DNA from: Aureimonas sp. SK2
GTDB lineage: Bacteria > Pseudomonadota > Alphaproteobacteria > Rhizobiales > Rhizobiaceae
Length of the DNA stretch: 64,000 nucleotides
Assembly (NCBI RefSeq): GCF_029813115.1
Contig: NZ_JAPZDS010000011.1
Span: forward strand, 62,001-126,000
Reading direction: 5' to 3'
Positions 60,564 through 64,000 of the stretch are shown one piece after another; within the stretch, counting starts at the first letter, position 1; each line of letters opens with the position of its first letter. A program made the translations under genes and the position numbers. The notes beneath the pieces were generated by a model. The model saw only the letters and a list, made by a program, of their open reading frames with translations, made no database searches and had not been told where the DNA came from.

Positions 60564-61991
60564 TCAGCGCGCCGGGGGCGCGGGCGGACCTGCCGGCGGC
60601 GGCGGTTCGGCAAGGCCGGCCTGCGGTCCGCTCATGAGGGCGGCGAGAAGGCGGGCGGCGAGGCTGTCGTAGTTGCCGTCGAAATGGTGGCCGCCCTCCA
60701 GCGGCAGCTTCGTGACGGCCGCGAGCTTCGGGTCGAGACAGGCAGTGTCGTCCTCGTCCTTGCCGTAGACGCACAGGACGCGATCGGCGGGCAGACCCGC
60801 GGCGGCGGCTACCACGTCGCTATCGCCGGTGGACATGCCGAGCCAACCGCCGACCGAAATCTGGAACCCGGTCTGGTGGGAGGGCGCGAGCAGGCCGACC
60901 AGCGACACGCGCTTCGTCCACTCGCCAGGCATGTCGGCGAAGGCGAAGGGAAGCGTGTCGGCGCCGAACGAGTAGCCGAGGAGGCCGATCGGCAGGTTCG
61001 CGGCGGGCTTGGCGTCGGCGAGCATCGAGGAAATGTCGTCTGCCATCTGCTTGGCCGACTTTTCCGACCAGAAATAGCGCAGGGAATCGACGCCGATCAC
61101 CTCGATCCCTTCGGCGGTCAGCCAGTCGCCGATCGTCTTGTCGAGGTCGCGCCAGCCGCCGTCGCCGGAAAAGAAGACCACGAGGCCGCGCGGCTGGCCC
61201 TTGGGCTTGCCCACGACGATCGGCAGTTCGGTCCTGTCGGCATCGGCGATGGCTCGCGCACCCTGGACTGTGGCTGTCTCCTGCGCCTCGGCGCCCGCGA
61301 CGGTGGTCTGCCCGGCGCGCATCGGCGCCGACATGGCGGTCGCGATCTCGGTGCCGCTCTGCGCCACGAAGGTGAAGGGCGCGGGAAGTTCGGCGCCGCG
61401 GTCGTAGGCGAAGGCGCCCGGTCCCTCGGGCGTCGCCGTCGCCCCTTCGCAGACCGGAATGCGCGAGCGGGCGGCGGGCGGAGCGTTCAGGCCGATCCCG
61501 CCCGCGAGCGTCGCCGCCGGGGCATCGGCGACGGCGGCATAGGCGAGGGTCCCTCCCTCGCCGCGACCGACCACGACGGGGTGGAAATAGGTGTCGAGTT
61601 CGAGCGCGCGCAGGGCCTCCTTGGCGATCCCCTCGAGGTCGGAGCCGAGATAGATGCACTCGCCGTCCGGCCCGGCATCCGTGTCCAACGCCGCCATCCA
61701 GCGGTCGAGGTCCACGGGAAGGACGATCAGGCCTTCGTCCACGAGCTGCGAGGCGAGTTCGCGGTCGGCGGACGTGAGGCCGCCGCGATCCGACAGGAGG
61801 ACCACGAGGCCGGCCGGATCGTCGCCGGGCGTCAGCACCTCCACGTCGCGCAGGTTGTCGGAGGTGATGCGCGTGACGGCGAGGCTCCCGGCAGCTTCGT
61901 CCAGCGCATGCGAGGCGAGCCAGGCGGAACTCGCGCCGCCGAGGATCATGAGGGTCAGCGAGGCGGTCAGGACGGTCAGGGAGCGCTTCAT
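60564..61991 (-). CDS. acvB: AcvB/VirJ-family periplasmic lysyl-phosphatidylglycerol hydrolase
   Basis: A 475-residue secreted protein: signal peptide or anchor (about 5-26), a degenerate N-terminal alpha/beta-hydrolase-like domain (about 40-270, VVGRGEGGTLAYAAV with no elbow serine) and a C-terminal virulence (VirJ) domain with the elbow GYSFGADT (Ser341) and the SGDGGW motif (about 270-280) and GGHHFDG near the end. AcvB of Agrobacterium removes lysine from lysyl-phosphatidylglycerol in the periplasm. The ATG overlaps the stop of the upstream lpiA gene by four bases, as in Rhizobium tropici. Confidence 0.9.
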   Translation of the reverse strand: MKRSLTVLTASLTLMILGGASSAWLASHALDEAAGSLAVTRITSDNLRDVEVLTPGDDPAGLVVLLSDRGGLTSADRELASQLVDEGLIVLPVDLDRWMAALDTDAGPDGECIYLGSDLEGIAKEALRALELDTYFHPVVVGRGEGGTLAYAAVADAPAATLAGGIGLNAPPAARSRIPVCEGATATPEGPGAFAYDRGAELPAPFTFVAQSGTEIATAMSAPMRAGQTTVAGAEAQETATVQGARAIADADRTELPIVVGKPKGQPRGLVVFFSGDGGWRDLDKTIGDWLTAEGIEVIGVDSLRYFWSEKSAKQMADDISSMLADAKPAANLPIGLLGYSFGADTLPFAFADMPGEWTKRVSLVGLLAPSHQTGFQISVGGWLGMSTGDSDVVAAAAGLPADRVLCVYGKDEDDTACLDPKLAAVTKLPLEGGHHFDGNYDSLAARLLAALMSGPQAGLAEPPPPAGPPAPPAR

Positions 61992-64000
61992 GAATCCTGC
62001 TTGGGTCGGCCGGAAATCAGGGCGGTGACATCGACGAGGCATTTGGCCGTGTCGAAGCCGCCGGGACAGATCAGGTAGTGCGGCGTCCAGACGGGATTGA
62101 ACTTCTGCTTGAACGCCTTCAGCCCGTCGAAATGATAGAAGTTGCCGCCCTTGCGATACAGGAAGGAGCCGAAGCGGTTCCAGCGCGATGCGCCGCGCCG
62201 GTCCACGAGGCCCGACAAGGGAGCCGCCCCAAGGTTGAACCAGCGATAGCCCTCGTCCTTGCCGTACATCAGGAGCCTGGCGAAGAGCGCATCCATGAGC
62301 ACGCGCGACACGTCGGGCAGGAAGCGCATGAGATCGATCGAAAGCTCCTCCTTGCCGGCCCCCCGCCAGAGATTGGCGAAGGCGACGATCGCGCCGTCCT
62401 TGCGCATGACCGCCATGTCGAAGTGCCGGAGATAGTCGGGGTCGAAATAGCCGAGCGAGAAGCCCTTCTCGGAGCCGGCCTTGTTCTGGAGCCACGCGTC
62501 GGAGACCGCGCGCAGCTCCTCTATCTCGGCCATCACCGCTTCCGGCCCGATGATCTCGAATTCCAGCCCCTCGCGCTCCGCACGCCGGATGGCGGTACGC
62601 AGGTTCTGCATCTTGGGGCCTTCGAGCTTGAAGGCCGGCAGATCCACGCGCGCGACCTCGCCGAGCTTGAGTGCGGTCAGGCCCATGTCCAGGAACAGCG
62701 GAAGGCTCGGGGCGCCCACCTCGTAGAAGACCGGCCGCTCCGCCTGCCGGTCCGCGAGGTCGCGGAAGCTCCAGGCGAGTTCGGTGACGACATCGGGCGG
62801 GCCGACGGGCTCGCCGAGCGCGATCAGGCTTCCGCCCGAGCGCGCATACATCACGAAGCCGCGCCGGTCGGGCGAGAACAGGAAGCGTTTGTCCCCGAGC
62901 AGGGCCAGACAGGACATCGTGGACGGAGAGGTCGCGACGATCTCGGGAACTTCCGGCGGTACGGCGCTGGCGCGCTGCAGGCGCTCGGTCCGCCGGTGGA
63001 TGGCGACGTCGAGACCGACCGCCGCCACGATCGCCACCGCCACCACGCTCGCCCGCAGGAAGCGCGGCGCGTCGGCGTCCAGCGCGAAGTCCCACCACAT
63101 CGTGTTGGCGTATTCCACGTGGCGATAGGCGAAGAAGCCGAGCCAGATGGACGCCATGACCGTGGCGAGGACCGCCGCCAGCCAGCTCCAGGTGAGGGCG
63201 AACGGGTTGAGCACGGAGCGCCGGTAGAAGGCACGCCGGAAGCCGAGGAGAAGCGTCGCCTGGACCACGAGGAGCACGGCCTCCTCCCAGTCGAGACCGC
63301 GGAAGACGGCGAACACCGCACCGGCGAGGAGAAGGCCGAGCGAGACGACCCAGGCGCGCCACAGCCGCTTGGCAAGTCCCCGCGCGACGATCAGCAGCGC
63401 CACACCGACGAAGCTCGCCGCGAGCTGCGACATCTCGATGAAGGGGAGCGGGACGATGTCGCCCAGCGTGCCGATGCGCTGCTCGGCGGTGGGCAGCGAG
63501 CCGGAGGCGAGCAGCACCAGTCCGCCGCCGAACGTCAGGGCGGCGACGGCCGGCGGCACGATGGGCTCGACCGCCCGCACGAGTTCCTTCGCCGGCCCGG
63601 TCACCACGCCGCGGCGGCGGACTGCTTCCACCACCGCGAGGCCGATCACGGTCACGACCAGCGGCATCACCGTGTAGATGAGGCGGTACAGCACCAGGGC
63701 CGCGACGACATCTGCGCGGTCCGAAAGGCCGAGCGTGACAAGTAGCGTCGCCTCGAAGGCGCCGAGCCCCCCCGGCGCAGAGGACGCCACGCCGACCACG
63801 GTGGCCACGGCGAAGACCAGGGAGAAGAGAAGGAAGCTGCCCACCGTGCCCGGAGGCATCAGGACGTAGAGGACGGCCGCGGCGGCCCCCACATCGACGA
63901 TGCCGGCCACGAGTTGGACCAGCGCCCCGCGATGCGAAGGCAGGGCCATGTGGAAGCGGCCGATCCGCACTTCGCGCGCCCCGCGCGAAAGCCAGAACAC
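61988..64000 (-). CDS. lpiA: Lysyl-phosphatidylglycerol synthase/flippase (MprF/LpiA), N-terminus beyond window
   Basis: The C-terminal 670 residues of an MprF-type bifunctional enzyme; the frame is open at base 64000. The N-terminal part of the visible region holds about nine transmembrane helices (flippase, with GGLGAFEATLLVTLGLSDR, typical of the UPF0104 core). The C-terminal DUF2156/GNAT-like synthase domain (about 340-660) has CLALLGDKRFLFSPDRRGFVMYARSGG, WSFRDLADRQ, LDMGLTALKLGE and RWFNLGAAPLSGL. It transfers Lys from tRNA to phosphatidylglycerol and flips the product, giving resistance to cationic peptides and acid. It is coupled to acvB. Confidence 0.9.
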   Translation of the reverse strand: MFWLSRGAREVRIGRFHMALPSHRGALVQLVAGIVDVGAAAAVLYVLMPPGTVGSFLLFSLVFAVATVVGVASSAPGGLGAFEATLLVTLGLSDRADVVAALVLYRLIYTVMPLVVTVIGLAVVEAVRRRGVVTGPAKELVRAVEPIVPPAVAALTFGGGLVLLASGSLPTAEQRIGTLGDIVPLPFIEMSQLAASFVGVALLIVARGLAKRLWRAWVVSLGLLLAGAVFAVFRGLDWEEAVLLVVQATLLLGFRRAFYRRSVLNPFALTWSWLAAVLATVMASIWLGFFAYRHVEYANTMWWDFALDADAPRFLRASVVAVAIVAAVGLDVAIHRRTERLQRASAVPPEVPEIVATSPSTMSCLALLGDKRFLFSPDRRGFVMYARSGGSLIALGEPVGPPDVVTELAWSFRDLADRQAERPVFYEVGAPSLPLFLDMGLTALKLGEVARVDLPAFKLEGPKMQNLRTAIRRAEREGLEFEIIGPEAVMAEIEELRAVSDAWLQNKAGSEKGFSLGYFDPDYLRHFDMAVMRKDGAIVAFANLWRGAGKEELSIDLMRFLPDVSRVLMDALFARLLMYGKDEGYRWFNLGAAPLSGLVDRRGASRWNRFGSFLYRKGGNFYHFDGLKAFKQKFNPVWTPHYLICPGGFDTAKCLVDVTALISGRPKQDS

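Noticed and set aside
1-64000. tRNA, rRNA, CRISPR arrays, insertion sequences and prophage
   Set aside because: Looked for cloverleaf-type sequences, spaced direct repeats and transposase motifs; none was convincing.

Overview
The window is high-G+C, densely packed chromosomal DNA from an alphaproteobacterium, most likely of the order Hyphomicrobiales (Rhizobiales). The grounds are the gene families: a RegB/RegA (ActS/ActR) redox pair, an LpiA-AcvB type lysyl-phosphatidylglycerol pair, an Omp25/RopB-like outer-membrane protein, a rhizobial-type asparaginase, DUF992, DUF3750 and DUF2171 proteins, an aa3-oxidase subunit IV-like peptide and a lysine/ornithine decarboxylase followed by a GNAT gene. 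Aurantimonadaceae-like bacteria are a reasonable guess, but the genus cannot be fixed from this sequence. I see no rRNA or tRNA genes, CRISPR arrays, insertion sequences or prophage.

Layout. 1-4.6 kb: a PAS sensor protein cut by the window edge, a GNAT gene, a PLP decarboxylase behind a long structured leader that includes an arginine-rich small ORF, and a divergent LysR regulator. 4.6-10.3 kb: an L,D-transpeptidase, a DUF1007/NicO metal-transport pair, a class I amidotransferase, a ParA/VirC1-like protein with a degenerate P-loop, recX, a PfpI-family protein and a cytochrome oxidase subunit IV-like peptide. 10.4-16.3 kb: DUF992, a TPR lipoprotein, a FUSC transporter, a glutamine/alanine-rich membrane protein and class I aldolase. 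16.3-27.4 kb: an outer-membrane protein with a hairpin-rich leader, a sugar kinase, DUF3750, asparaginase, a NYN-LOTUS protein, CorA, a HerA-like ATPase, TM2, a Rieske-FAD reductase and DUF983. 27.5-35.8 kb: a dihydroxyacetone kinase gene broken by a stop codon, then a leftward sugar operon (GH65 phosphorylase, beta-phosphoglucomutase, DeoR regulator, Gfo/Idh/MocA dehydrogenase, esterase).

35.9-42.9 kb is a leftward, translationally coupled seven-gene respiratory operon: cyoABCD, SURF1 and the RegB/RegA redox two-component pair, with an MFS transporter diverging from it. 44.4-53.3 kb holds small membrane and DUF2171 proteins, a DHH phosphoesterase, kynureninase, a second L,D-transpeptidase, Fe-type superoxide dismutase, two c-type cytochromes, oligopeptidase B and MsrB. 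53.5-59.7 kb is a complete mrpABCDEFG Na+/H+ antiporter operon ending in a remnant of a DUF423 gene. The right edge has an SDR and the lpiA-acvB pair, lpiA being cut by the edge.

Most notable points: the arginine-rich leader ORF that ends 12 bases before the decarboxylase start, with the ribosome-binding site in a small stem; the premature stop in dihydroxyacetone kinase; the joining of quinol oxidase, SURF1 and RegBA in one coupled operon with a palindrome upstream; the ParA-like protein lacking the P-loop lysine; and the DUF423 remnant.
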